A stretch of DNA of 64,000 bases from Adenophora triphylla var. japonica (lineage: Eukaryota; Streptophyta; Magnoliopsida; Asterales; Campanulaceae), in the NCBI GenBank assembly GCA_022495995.1, contig JAFEMH010001289.1, positions 372,001 to 436,000 of the forward strand, in the 5' to 3' direction. Below, in pieces: positions 31,406 to 43,529 of the stretch (positions within the stretch are counted from its first letter, which is position 1; each line of letters starts with the position of its first letter). The notes under the pieces were generated by a model. It ran no database searches. It was not told where the DNA came from and was given only the letters and a program-made list of their open reading frames with translations. A program made the translations under genes and the position numbers.

Positions 31406-34400
31406 TCACACATAATATCGCCGCAACTTGTCTCCGTTGACGGGGTGCAAAAATGGGTTATCATCCAGATCTGCCAGCTGCATAGCTCCTCCGGAGAATA
31501 TCTTCTTGACTAAGAACGGTCCGACCCAAACAGGTGCCCACTTACCCAATGCGCTGCTCTGATTTGCGGGTTTCATCTTCAGGACTAAATCACCAACTTT
31601 GATGTCTCTGGACTTCACTTTCTTGTCAAAGGCACGAGCCATTCTTTTCTGGTATGCCCGATTGTGCTCCATGGCTTTCAATCTGCGTTCGTCTAACAGA
31701 GCCAATTCATTATATCGACTTTGGAGACATTCAATCTCATTTACTTCATTCTCAAGCAAAACCCTGAGGGATGGAATTTCTAATTCAATGGGCATAACAG
31801 CCTCCATTTCGTAAGTTAAAGTGTATGGAGTGGCACCGGTGGCAGTTCGGATTGAAGTGCGGTAGCCCCATAATTCTAAATGCAGCTTCTCCGGCCAATC
31901 TCGTCCTCGTTCGGCCATCTTCTTTATGATCCTTTCCAAATTATTATTGGCAGCCTCGACAGCACCGTTTGTCTGTGGTCTGTATGGCGAAGATTTGTGA
32001 CGCATGACCCTGTATTCAGTAAGAAGGCGATCAGTCTCTCCTTCGAAGTGGGTTCCATTGTCAGAAATAATCTCATTTGGGACTCCGTAGTGGCAGAAAA
32101 TCTGTTCCTTTATGAAGCGGGCCACTTTTTTATCCGTGAGCACTTTATAAGACGCGGCTTCTACCCACTTTGTGAAGTAATCTACTGCGACCAATACGAA
32201 TGAGTGCCCATTACTCCCGGCTGGAGTTATTTTCCCAATGACGTCAATTCCCCATGTTGCGAAGGGCCAGGGAGTCGTCATACAATAGAGGTCGTGAGGA
32301 GGAATGTGGTTCAGGTTGGAGAATTGCTGGCATTTATCACAAGTTCGCACAAACTGGATGCAATCAGTCTCCATGGTGATCTAGAAATAGCCTAGTCTGA
32401 TGATGCTATGCATAAGAGATCGAGCGTTCATATGAGGTCCGCAGGCGCCATTGTGAACATCTTCCATTACTTTCTGAGATTTTTCTTTGCTGACACAGAG
32501 CAGGAGAGGGCAACCTTCCCTTTTCTTCCACAGCTCATTGCTAAGTATGACGTACTGAGCTGAAAGTCTCTTTAAAGCTTGCAAACTCTTGGCATGAATA
32601 CCCTTTGGGTCTCCTTCTTTATCAACGTGGAAAGAAGCTTCACCATGCTTGAGGTATTGGAAAATCTGACTGTACCACGGCTCATTGACGGTTTCAATCT
32701 CTATTTCACAGCAGTATGCAGGATTTTCTCGCCTACCGACCCTGAATAGTTTAATTGACTTTCCTTCTGGGATCTCTACCAAGGAGGCCAGAGTAGCTAG
32801 GGCATCGGCTCTATTTTTGTCTCGCGGCAGGAACTGAAATGACACTTCCTTAAACTGACCGACGAGTTCTGCAATGTAAGCATGGTATTTCTGGAGACAT
32901 GGATCTATAATTTTCCATTTGTTAGCAGCCTGATTGATTATCAATTGGGAATCACCGAACACTTCCAACTCATCCACATGTCGTTCTAGGGCAGCCTCAA
33001 GACCAGCTATGCAAGCTTCATACTCGGCCGCATTGTTGGTAACCGAGAAGTTCAGCTTGATAGCTATGGGAGTATGCATGTCATTTGGATCTACTAACAC
33101 CATCCCGATGCCATTACCTCTTTTATTCGCTGCGCCGTCGAAGAATAACTGCCACCGGTCGCTATTTTCCATAACAAGAATCCCTTCATCTGGAAACTGG
33201 AGATCCGGTCCTTGGGGTTCTGTACTGGGGAAATCAGCCAATTGATCTGCCAGAGCTTGTCCCTTGATTGACTTTCGGATCACATACTTGATATCAAACT
33301 CAGCCAAAAAGAAGGTCCACTTCGCCAATCTGGTGGAAATGTTGCCTCTATCACCTTGAAACAAATATCTGATCGGGTCCATCTTGGAGACCAAGTGCAC
33401 TGTGTGAGATAGCATATAATGCTTCAGCTTTCCAACTACCCAAACCAGAGCTGCGCATGTCTTCTCGAGGGCAGAGTAGTTCAACTCATTACCTTGGAAT
33501 TTACGACTGACAAAATATATGGCATTCTCGATCTTGGAGTCTTTCTTCTCTTGCGCTAGCATGGCTCCGATAGCGGTGTCTGTGACTGTCAGATATAGAA
33601 GTAGAGGTTTGCCCTCGTGAGGTGGGCAGAGGATGGGTGGATTAACAAGGTAAGCTTTGATTCTCTCGAAAGCTAGTTGGCATTCCTCATTCCAAACCAC
33701 TTCCTGATTCTTCTTCAATAGCTTAAAGATTGGCTCACATATAGAGGTCAGTTGGTTGATGAATCTGCTGATGTATTGTAGACGGCCCATGAAATCTTTC
33801 ACTTCGGAGACAGTTCTGGGTGGCTTCATCTCGATAATCGCTTTAACCTTTCTGGGATCTACCTCTATGCCTCGCTCTGTGACCATGTAGCCCAAAACTT
33901 TACCCCGGATGACCCCAAAAGTGCACTTGGCGGGATTTAGCCTCATGGAATGTTCCCGAAGTCTGTTGAAGAACTTCCTTAAATCTGTGAAATGCTGTCC
34001 ATCCGACCCTTTTGAGTGAATAATCATATCGTCCACATACACTTCAATCTCCTTGTGGATCATGTCGTGAAACAGGGTGGTGACGGCTCTCTGGTAGGTA
34101 GCCCCAGCATTTTTCAACCCAAACGGCATCACAGTGTAACAATAGGTACCCCATGGAGTTGTAAATGCTGTTTTGTCTTAATCTTCCTCAGCCATTTTAA
34201 TCTGGTTATAACCCGCGAAACCATCGACGAAAGATTTGACCTCGAAGTTTGCAGTTGCATCCACTAGCATATCAATGTTGGGCAAAGGGAAATCATCTTT
34301 GGGGCTAGCCTTATTGAGATCCCAGAAATCTACGCAGACTCGAACCTTTCCGTTTGCCTTAGTGACCGTAACTATGTTCGCCAGCCAAGTCGGGTATTCA

Positions 34401-34660
34401 ATCACCTTGATAAAGCCCACCCGCAAGAGTTTCTCAATCTCTTCTTTGACTTGCAAGGACCACTCGGGCTTGATCCGCCTCAATTTCTGCTTGGTCGGCT
34501 TAATTTCCGGGTTTAGAGGTATCCGATGCTCTACGATAGATGAGTCCAGGCCGGGCATGTCTCTATAGGACCAGGCAAAGACATCCATAAATTCTCTAAG
34601 CAACTCGATCAAAGCAACCCATTCATCTCAGGAGAAGAAACTACCAATCTGCGTTTCTTT
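31406..34660 (-). pseudogene. element B pol: RT, two RNase H regions and integrase
   Basis: Read leftward in one frame with two stops. RT part 1 (34612-34181) ends at an in-frame TAA (34178-34180) just after GYNQIKMAEED. RT part 2 onward (34132) has YVDDMIIHS, the connection/RNase H region, and a second RNase H (FFDGAANKRGNG, AAEYEACIAGLE, DSQLIINQ). It ends in a TAG (32381-32383) in the integrase HHCC region. The integrase core then runs to 31406 with IDVIG, SDNGTHF and AVEAANNN as the D, D, E residues. A further TGA lies near 34620, and the frame changes relative to the upstream gag-protease ORF. The dual RNase H places it in the Tat/Ogre lineage. The stops make it non-functional unless suppressed. 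Confidence 0.88.
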
Positions 34661-34668
34661 GGATTCTT

Positions 34669-37600
34669 CTACTGTCCCCTGTGTTCATCAGTTGTCAATA
34701 CCTCATCGGCAGCTTGGGCCAGGCTTTCCTTTTGTTCGCAAACCTGCTTTGAATTATTTTCTAAAATTTGGTCATTTATTAAGTCTGCATTATCTTCAAT
34801 TGAATTAGGCTTAATTATTTTTAAATCTTGATGATTATTTTTTGTTAAGCGTTCAATTGTTAGATTGGCAATCAAAGGATACTCAGAAAGGTCGACCATT
34901 TTATTCAGAGCATAAGGAAAAATAGTGTTTACAACTCGAAGACGGTCTTCTGTCGTGAGGACATCGGACCGATCGGAAGACTCAAGTTCAATTACAAGGG
35001 ACTCTGGGGACTGACTCAGGACACGGGGAACAAATTTAGACTCAGAGGGATGAGGACGAGGTTTGAGCCCAAGCTTTCCAATCATAGTCTCCCTGTCGGC
35101 AACCGGTCCCTGAAATGAGGTCCAATTCTGTAACGGCTCCTCTGCGACGATCTTCAAACTGCCAAGATCTGCAACTGGTCCTTTCTCAAACTCCAGCACA
35201 GCTATCACCTCACTATCAGAGGAAAAGTCAATCAAATCCCCGAGATCCTTAGCGATATCAAACCCTTCTGCAGGCAACTCCTTTGTAGACATACCACCTT
35301 CGGGTTGTGACATCCCCTGATTCTCAAACAGTTCGGCCAAATCACCATCAATATCTATAGGATCTGCACCCCGGATTTTGTGCACGACAGAGTCATCCAG
35401 AGCGAGCTTCTCGAGCTGGTTTATGTAATCGGGTCCCCAGAGATGATAGCTGTTCTCGTAGGTGGCGGTCACACCTGGCCTTTTGGGCAAACTGTCAAAC
35501 ATTTCTTTCACCGGGTTTTGACTGCTGGCAAATTTCCGGATCATTCTCATTCTATCCTCCATTTGGCTCATCCTTGGCTCGGGACAAACAAACATATCAC
35601 CATCTTCTTTGACAAAGTGTTGGTTCAAAGACCAACTGTACGGGCGCATCTCAGGCCTTTTGTACCTTTTTCCAGCAGCTGAGGCCATCTTTTCTTTAAA
35701 TGCTTCGGTCTTATCGTACACTTTGTCTTCTTTCGTCATTACATACCCTAGGCCTCGCCTATTTCTCTTGGCTTCTGGCATTACAAGCTGGCACGGTCCC
35801 TGTTGACGTTTTCCCAGCCCCAGACCAGGGATATAGCTCATACTTCTCAGCATTTTTAATACAGGGGGAATCTTGTCTGAAGACGTCGTCAAGTCTATGG
35901 TGCAGACCTGTCCTTTGGGCTTCTCAATCGTAAAACTGCTAAGCATCAAGTTCTCCTGGTCGAGTTTAATTTCCATTACTGGCAAGGTATTAGTACTGGT
36001 TTCCCCAATCGTAACGCTATCGCCATAAATGGTCGTCAGGACTCCGTCTTGCACAAACTTTAGACATTGGTGAAGATTAGAGGCTACAGCTCCAATCTCA
36101 TGAATCCAGGGTCTGCCCAATAGTGCTGAGAATGTGACTGGAATATCGATAACTTGAAAATCTACCATCATCTCTTTACCTCCAAACATCAAATTCAAAG
36201 AGATTATTCCTAATACTGCCCTAGGCCTGGAATCATAAGCCTTTATGGTTTGATTGGATGGTTTAAGGTTCTGCGCATTAATGTCCAACATGCTCATCAT
36301 TTTATCAGGGAGCACATTCATAGCTGACCCATTGTCTACCAATACATGGGGAATCCGCCGTCCTTCCAGGGGTACTGTGATGTGCAGGGATTCATTATGC
36401 TTTGCACCAAAAGCAGGCAGGTCAAGATCCGTAAAAGTGATGATATTTCCATATTGTGCAGTCCCGATCAGCTGACAGGCTTCGTCTGGGGTGGCATTGA
36501 CAGACACTTTTGTATTGGCTAGGGCCTCTTCTAATATCAGCTTATGGGGGTAGGAAGATGTAAGTAGAGACCATAAGGAGATATCGGCTTGTGTTCTCTT
36601 CAGCTGTGTCAGGATTGGATCTTCCTGAACTTCCTCATTTCCTGCCGGTTTGAATGGATTCTGAGAGGATCGGGGGTTCGCAACTGCAACTGCTTTACCT
36701 TTCCCGGACGGATCTATGTCATTCACTCCCAACATTCTTCCAGATCTGGTTAGCAAATTAACCTCTTGATCTTTCTCAATCATAAAATCTTTACTGGCCT
36801 CCTTGAGCTCTGCTAGCGAAATCGGAACAGGACGAGTACTGTATGGCCATGCCGCCTGTCTTATCTCATTTATAGACACTGGGACCTCTACATTAGCCGC
36901 TATCCTGAGTTCCTCTAGAGAGATTGGGGAATCCCTAGGAACCAAGGAAGATATGGTGTTGGCAACCAAACTCTCTTCATAATCGTCATAATCAACAGTA
37001 TTATTCAAGTCATACAGGTCATCAAGATACAAAACATAGCAGAAATTATCTTTCATTTCATCAGAACAGGTGGTTACATCAGTCACAATCTCACTACAAT
37101 CATCACTAACCTTTCCATCTACGGGTTCTCCAAATTCTATTACATTAACAAAATAGTCTTGGCCAAAATCAATGAGATTCACAGTGTTGTTAGGCAGGGG
37201 GTTGTTGACGACATTAGGACGAGGGGACGTTTCAATCTTCTTTTCATCTACCAACCCTTGGATAATCTTTTTGAGCGAGAAGCAAGTATTGGTGGTGTGT
37301 CCCGGAAACTGGTGGAATCGACAATATTTGCTTGTATCCAGATTGGGATTGGGATTGACAGGTCTGTAGTTCTCCAACGGCTTTATCATTCCAGTCCTGA
37401 GTAATCCATTGTAGACCTCCTCTGTAGTCATACCTAAATCATCAAACTTTCTCTGTGGCCTTGGCTGAAATCTTCCACCATTAGAACCGTTATTCCCCCC
37501 TCCTTGCAGGTTGTTTACAATGTTATCTTTCACTGTTTCCTTTCCTCTTGGTGCAATGGCGGAGACTGGGTTCGCTGTCCGATATCTGAAACCACCGCTA

Positions 37601-39268
37601 CCATTGTTTCCACTCATTCACATTCGGGGTTTGATTAAACAACTTATTTTCGCTTCTAGCTCCCATGCCGACCATCTCCCGCAAGTCTGGATACCATCCT
37701 TTCCCGATTGCCTCCCTAAGTACTGGCTTTACACACGACAAGAAGATGTCCTTTTGGTCTTGAAGGGGAATGGGCTTTGATAGCTCATTGAGCTTAGCAT
37801 TCCAACGCTTGTAAAATTCCGTAATTGATTCATCCGCCTTCTGGATAGTTCCCACCAAATCATCCCGGGTAGTGCGCCATTCCAAGTTGCCTCTATATTT
37901 CTCCAGAAAAGTCTCCGTAATCTAGCTCCAAGTAGAGCGGCATTCTTGCTTCAGGGCCAAAAACCATGTAAGAGCTGGTCCTTTCAACGTCAAGTGAAAG
38001 TGGGAGGCCATGAATTCGGGCGTGCAACCCATTGCGCCCATGGTCATTACATACGTATCCACATGCGTTTTTGGACAAGCAGTGCCATCAAAGTCCATTT
38101 TCGGCATCTTGAATTTGTGAGGCAAAGGAGTTACTTGGGCTGGATCCACCGCTCTGAGACCGCTAGAACCGACAGTCAGCTTGTCTATCTGCTGTTGCAT
38201 CTGTTTTAGCAAGGCCGTTACTTCTGGAGTCAGTCCTAGAATCTGGGGGATAGCGGGAGCTACTATTGAGGAAGGTACGGGGAAGTCTGAATTAGGCCCA
38301 ACAGGCAAAGCGGCCGGCGGGAGACCGAGGGTGCTGGGAATACCAAGATTACTGTCCAACAAACTAACGGAGCTAGGGATCCTATTCCCATACATATCAT
38401 AGCCATTAAATTGCATGCTGGGGTTCTGGGAACTGTACTGCACTGACTGACCTTTGAATTGACTAAAAGGAGAGAATCCTGCACTAACACATGGAGCTGA
38501 ATACGGAGTGGAGCCATAAAGATGCTGAGTAAGGGTAGAACACATTGTTGGCTGAGGAAAAATGTTTTGGAGTTGAGACGGTTGATACTTCGGAACACTG
38601 TCTTGAACTATCTGATTTCCCGAGAGACGGTACTGACCATTCTGCTGCACACCATACTGACCACCCTGGTAGCTGTCGGGATACACACTGTACTGAGGCT
38701 GGGAATAACTGGCTCGGAACTGAGACCTATACTGAACCTGGGGCATCGGAGCATTGGGAGCCGGAGAAGAAGTAAGGTCAAAGAAGTTCACTGGATGACC
38801 GCCATTCTTGCTAGGACCTTGCTGAGCCACCTGATTATATGCTTGGGAAGAAAGGGGAGGAAGCTTTCCTTGGACACTCGTAATCATTCCAGGGGATGAC
38901 ATTTGCTCAGGGTGCGGGACATAGCTTGTGGGAGGAGGCATAGCATTGTAACTGGTTGGAACAGGCTGGACAGGAGAAATAGGTCCAATCTCATTATTGC
39001 CCTCTTCCATAACTTCCTCATAGGAACCGTCTTCTCTACGGAGCATCGCTATTCCCCGGGCCCTCATGGCCTCAATGAATCGGTTATGAGCTTCTTCTTC
39101 CCGGATTTTGGCATTCTGAGCTGACAGGCGGGCATCACGCTCCCGGGCCAAAGCGGCTTCCAAATTCATCCTCAACTCATCTGTAGACAGATCAATCAAG
39201 CTTGGTGGACTCATCGGACCTGAACCTCCAGCAGACTGAGTGGTAAACACATCTCCATTCCCTGCCAT
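34669..39268 (-). pseudogene. element B gag-protease, with one stop and one frameshift
   Basis: Gag starts at 39268 (MAGNGDVF), with a Gln/Pro-rich central part and the capsid domain motif ACPKTHVDTYVM. A TAG at 37922-37924 interrupts the capsid. The same frame continues to 37598, then a frameshift leads to the ORF from 37617. That ORF has a zinc knuckle CRFHQFPGHTTNTC, a long acidic linker, and an aspartic protease centred on VDNGSAMNVLP (about 36310-36340). A G-patch-like segment with YIPGLGLGKRQQGP follows, known in Ogre-type polyproteins. The ORF closes at 34669 in a different frame from RT. In Ogre elements the protease-RT boundary can be bridged by splicing; I could not identify such splice sites here. 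Confidence 0.83.
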
Positions 39269-40569
39269 TCCTGATTCCGCTCTGACTAAAGCTTCGGAAA
39301 CTGCTTGAACTTCTTCGACAACCCGAACTAAACGAGCTCCCGGTACAGATGCTCGGACCTAACTCGCCGTAACTGCAGGGGGATATGTGGGTTTATAAGG
39401 TAAAAAGGAAAAAAGAATTTCGGGAGAGGGAAAGGAATGAAAGACAGACTTGCGCAAACAATCTTATTTATCTTCAAGTAGAAATTAATGTCTTAATCCT
39501 AAATACAGTTGGAAAAGGAGAAGCCTTTATTCATACTAACTAAAACCTCGGGGAAACCTAGGGACACATCGTTCAAGTCACACCAAATGTCTTGTGTTTG
39601 AAATACATAATAGATAATGATACCTAACCAAACCCTAACATCATTATGGAACGAAGAGGTTGTCCAAATTTCTTGGGGAAATTTGGGCAGCATAACGGGT
39701 CTTTTCGAAGAATTTCGAAGGAAAATCCGGCATGACCTCTCGTCGGTGCATGTTGACAATGCGGCATGATCTCTTGTTTAGAACACGTCACGAGAGTGAC
39801 ATGTTCCTACGTGACATCATGTTGCCTTGGCAACATGCCCACAAGATGCGAGGTTTTGAGAGAAGGTATAAGGATCTATGACATATTTCAAAAACAAGTT
39901 ATTTTGGTGTGATAAAAACGTTATGTCAAAACCAACTGTGGGTACGGTTTAAGTGTGGTGCCACCTATAACGCACTAGGGGTTTAGGTTTGATTTCAGGT
40001 GCTCAAGCGTAGGCGAATTTCATGGCCGTCCGCGATGCCGTCAATCGCACCCGAGGGTTCTAAATCTATGTGAAGTAGTGTGCGGGATGGCTATGTTCTT
40101 TTATTTGCGAAAAAAGATTTTTTTTTTTTTATTTTTTTCTTATTTTTTCTTTAAAAAAAAAAAGAAACAAAAGGAACTACACGCACACGCCCCGCAGAGT
40201 ACAATAAGCGAAAAACCAATCAACTGGTCACGGGGACTGCCCATAATCACCAACTGCACCAAGGAAATCAAGATCTGTAAATCAAGCAATTTCTGTCGCG
40301 TGACACGGGACGGATAATGCAAGTTCGTCGCGTGACGAAGGGTCCAATTTTAACTCAAGATCACACTAAGAACATTGACCTCGAAGCTTAAATAGCACAA
40401 CTCAACCCCAAGCAGAAGAACAACAAGGCAGGCAGCAAAGACAATCAAACAAAGCACATAGGATGCAAACAATACATATAATGTCTCAAGCAAAGCACAT
40501 ACAAGTGAATGAATTGAATGTTGAACATATACGAAAGTTTGACCCACTTTTGAAAAGAGGTTTCAAGTA
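39269..40569. other. element B leader region
   Basis: Untranslated leader between primer-binding site and gag. It contains a poly-T/poly-A inverted pair near 40117-40163 and two near-palindromes, CTGTCGCGTGACAC (40293-40306) and TTCGTCGCGTGACGAA (40324-40339), related to those in the LTR. No ORF worth calling. Confidence 0.5.
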
Positions 40570-40588
40570 GTCCCCAGCAGAGTCGCCA
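40570..40588 (-). promoter_or_regulatory. element B primer-binding site
   Basis: On the minus strand it reads TGGCGACTCTGCTGGGGAC, one base inside the LTR end (TTCA at 40590-40593 complement). One mismatch to the element C site. Confidence 0.8.
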
Positions 40589-40589
40589 C

Positions 40590-42190
40590 TGAATGTGCGC
40601 TCGCCCGAAATTTTAAAAAAAAATGAGAGTCGCCACGCCGTTTTTAAGGAAACATTGAAAACCTTTTGTAAGAGAAAATGGGTTCGGGGGTCAGGTTACG
40701 TGTTGGGAAGAACCGAGAGTTCACCCAACACGCCTCGTCCGTAGATGAGTCTTTCAATGCTCAACATTCAGTTCATTCAAATGTGTGTGCTAATGTCTGA
40801 GACAAGATATATATGGAATGCAAAGGAGTACTTTGTTTTATTGCTCAAAGGGAAGAAGAAACAAATTGTAGACCATTGACAATGGGAGGCCACATCCCAT
40901 AATACAAAAAGGATTAACAAAACTTACAACTAAAATGAACTTACTGCAGAGGCCTGTTGTGTCGCGTGACACTGGACCTGAGAAGTCACTTGTGTCGCGT
41001 GACACTACAGATCACTTTACAGAGGTTTTACATTATTGAACAAAATAGAAGTAGATCTATCTAGTCACTTCAAACTGAATATGGATATGAAAGATCCATA
41101 CCCTAATTTGAGTGACAAACGAAAGGGAAAAGGGGAGGAACAAACTTACAACTTAAAATGATTCTCTGCAGATAGACCACTTGTGTCGCGTGACACAGGA
41201 CTTGATGAGTCACTTGTGTCGCGTGGCATAAGTAGACCATCTGCAGGAACCTCACAATTTCAAACCAGAAATTAACAGAAATCAATTCAGATCTATTAAG
41301 CATACCAAATCGACTTAAATTAACACAAATTAGCAACAGATTACCCAAGGGAGCATGGATATGGGAGATCCACACTCCCTTGAGCACCAAGCAACCAAGA
41401 GAGAGACAATCACAATACCAATATGCAATTAAACCACGCAAAACCAATTAAACAGAGATATGGCAGTTGCCACTTGATAATCTAAAGTAGATGGAGCTTG
41501 ATTATCAAGTAGAGGAAGAATAATTGCAAATAAACAAGTAAATAAGAGAGAGAAAGGTGGAAATGTATGTTACCCTTGTAGTCCTCTACTTCTACACCAA
41601 GTTAGGTGTGGAAGCCTTCAATTCAGCTGCTAGGAAGTGTAAATGAACACCAATTGGCTGCTTCTCTTCAGATCTTTAAAGGGATGTGGGTTGTATGAAG
41701 GTGGGTTTATGGTTTGGGTGAAGGAGAGATGGAATTGGAGAGATTTGGTGTGGTTTGAGAAGAGAGAGGGTTTTCTGTCGTCAATTGGGCAAAGTAACTT
41801 TAGGGTATTGGAAAAAGGATCCTGATATGAGAGGGGGAGGGTCCAATTTATAGGCTGCATGGAGGAGGACACTTGTGTCGCACGGCCTTTCGCTTCGCTT
41901 TTTCGTGGTCAATTGTGTCGCACGACTTATCCAGCCATGTAACCGTTTTTGGCATAAATAACTGATTCTGGAACCTTCTGTGATAATTCCCAACAGGTCC
42001 AAAGCTGATAATTCCTGGTAGGTCCTTTTATATGGAAAAATCACTCACAAGTACTTCCTTCATAAGAACTTTAAGATAGGTTTCCGGAAGACTTGGAATT
42101 GACCGGGAATTTACCAAAATGCCCCTAGTGCTATTTTATTACATTAAAAAGCACCTTTAAAAGGTCGCGAATTGGATTGGCGTACTCACA
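40590..42190 (-). repeat. element B 5' LTR (right copy, 1601 bp)
   Basis: Begins TGAATGTGCGC and ends GCGTACTCACA on the plus strand. Minus-strand TATA box at 41846-41852. The central part carries copies of the near-palindrome GTGTCGCGTGACAC (40959-40972, 40992-41005, 41183-41196) and a variant at 41216-41229. Element A resumes immediately at 42191. Confidence 0.88.
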
Positions 42191-42840
42191 TCGACCTGAT
42201 TTCTCCGGATTGTGCCTAAATCTTCTTCAGGGGTACATTAGCTAGTAAGAACTACTATAGGATGGGTAGAGAAGTAAGCCCTTAGTTTCCTCGCAGCGAC
42301 CACCAAGCATACGCTATTTTCTCTGAGTTGAAATATCTCCCTTCTACGTCTGAGAGGGCCTTACTCACGTAATAAAATGGGCTACTAAGAAGTAGGGGTA
42401 ATCAAGATAGCTTTTGATTTGTTGAAATGACGACTAATATTCGGCTGTTCACTCAAAGCCTTTCGTCCCCCGAGTGTCTTGACGAACGATAGAGATCTTT
42501 CGGTCGACTTGGCTATGAAGTGCCCCAAGGCCGCTACTCGACCATTTAATCGTTAAACTTCGTTAATGCGGGTGGGCTCCTGCATTTCGACCAAAGCCTT
42601 GATCTTTTCGGTATTGGCTTCAATACCCCATTGCGACACTATGAACCCAGGAACTTTCCTGCTGCCACTCCGAACACAAACTTGCTCGAATTCAACTTCA
42701 TGTCGTTTTCTCATAGATTGGCGAACATTTTCCTTGGGTCGACTACATGACGACCTGACTTTGTTTTGATAACCATGGAGTCGACCAACTTACGGGGCAA
42801 TGGATAACTGTCCTTTGGGCAAGCTAAATTCAGATCCGTA

Positions 42841-43090
42841 AAGTCTATGCACATTCTCCATTTCCCATTAGCTTTCTTGACCATCACCACAATTGTCAAC
42901 CAAGTAATGAAGGTCGCTTCTTTGATTATGCCCGCACTGAGTATCATGTCGACCTCTTGTTTGATGGCGACCTCTTTGTCTTGGGCAAAAATCCTGAGCT
43001 TCTGACTTTTATGCTTGATAGTGGGGTTCACCTCAAGTTTGTGCACGACCACTTCTTCTTTAATGCCCTTCATGTCTTCGACCCTCCAAG
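42841..43090 (-). repeat. arm 1 of a perfect 250-bp inverted repeat (RT sequence)
   Basis: Native segment of the element A RT region, encoding MKGIKEEVVVHKLEV through NGKWRMCID on the minus strand. Its exact reverse complement occurs at 43280-43529, 250 of 250 bases by direct comparison, with a 189-bp spacer. Confidence 0.95.
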
Positions 43091-43279
43091 CAAAAACATC
43101 CAAGCTTTCTTGCAATAAAGCGACAATCTCAGCCTTTTCCTAGATGACAATTGTCTTCCCACCTTAATTCTTTGATCAGGATAAGCCACGTTGATTCCAC
43201 CTTTTCTAGTTTGTCGACGGGTTCCAATTCTGGATCGTCCCTAAATGTTAGGGTCTCAATTATGATCTCACTTACACTT

Positions 43280-43529
43280 CTTGGAGGGTCGAAGACATGA
43301 AGGGCATTAAAGAAGAAGTGGTCGTGCACAAACTTGAGGTGAACCCCACTATCAAGCATAAAAGTCAGAAGCTCAGGATTTTTGCCCAAGACAAAGAGGT
43401 CGCCATCAAACAAGAGGTCGACATGATACTCAGTGCGGGCATAATCAAAGAAGCGACCTTCATTACTTGGTTGACAATTGTGGTGATGGTCAAGAAAGCT
43501 AATGGGAAATGGAGAATGTGCATAGACTT
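43280..43529 (+). repeat. arm 2 of the perfect 250-bp inverted repeat (inserted copy)
   Basis: Inverted copy of 42841-43090 placed about 190 bp further on, where element D has unrelated protease-RT linker sequence (D 10880-10920, about 40 bp replaced). The same peptide is therefore encoded on the plus strand here. The arms could form a 250-bp RNA hairpin if transcribed from either side. Confidence 0.95.

Larger units (their letters stand above)
26940..42190 (-). mobile_element. element B: Ogre/Tat-type Ty3/gypsy element with antisense gene
   Basis: Reads leftward from the 5' LTR (40590-42190) through primer-binding site, gag, protease, RT, two RNase H regions and integrase. A 3.9 kb tail follows with an opposite-strand gene and a minisatellite, then the 3' LTR (26940-27522, truncated). 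Damage is modest: three in-frame stops and two or three frameshifts. The left LTR lacks about 1020 bp, lost together with about 110 bp of element A at the deletion junction beside element C. The right end abuts element A at 42191; the matching left TSD is gone. Confidence 0.88.
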
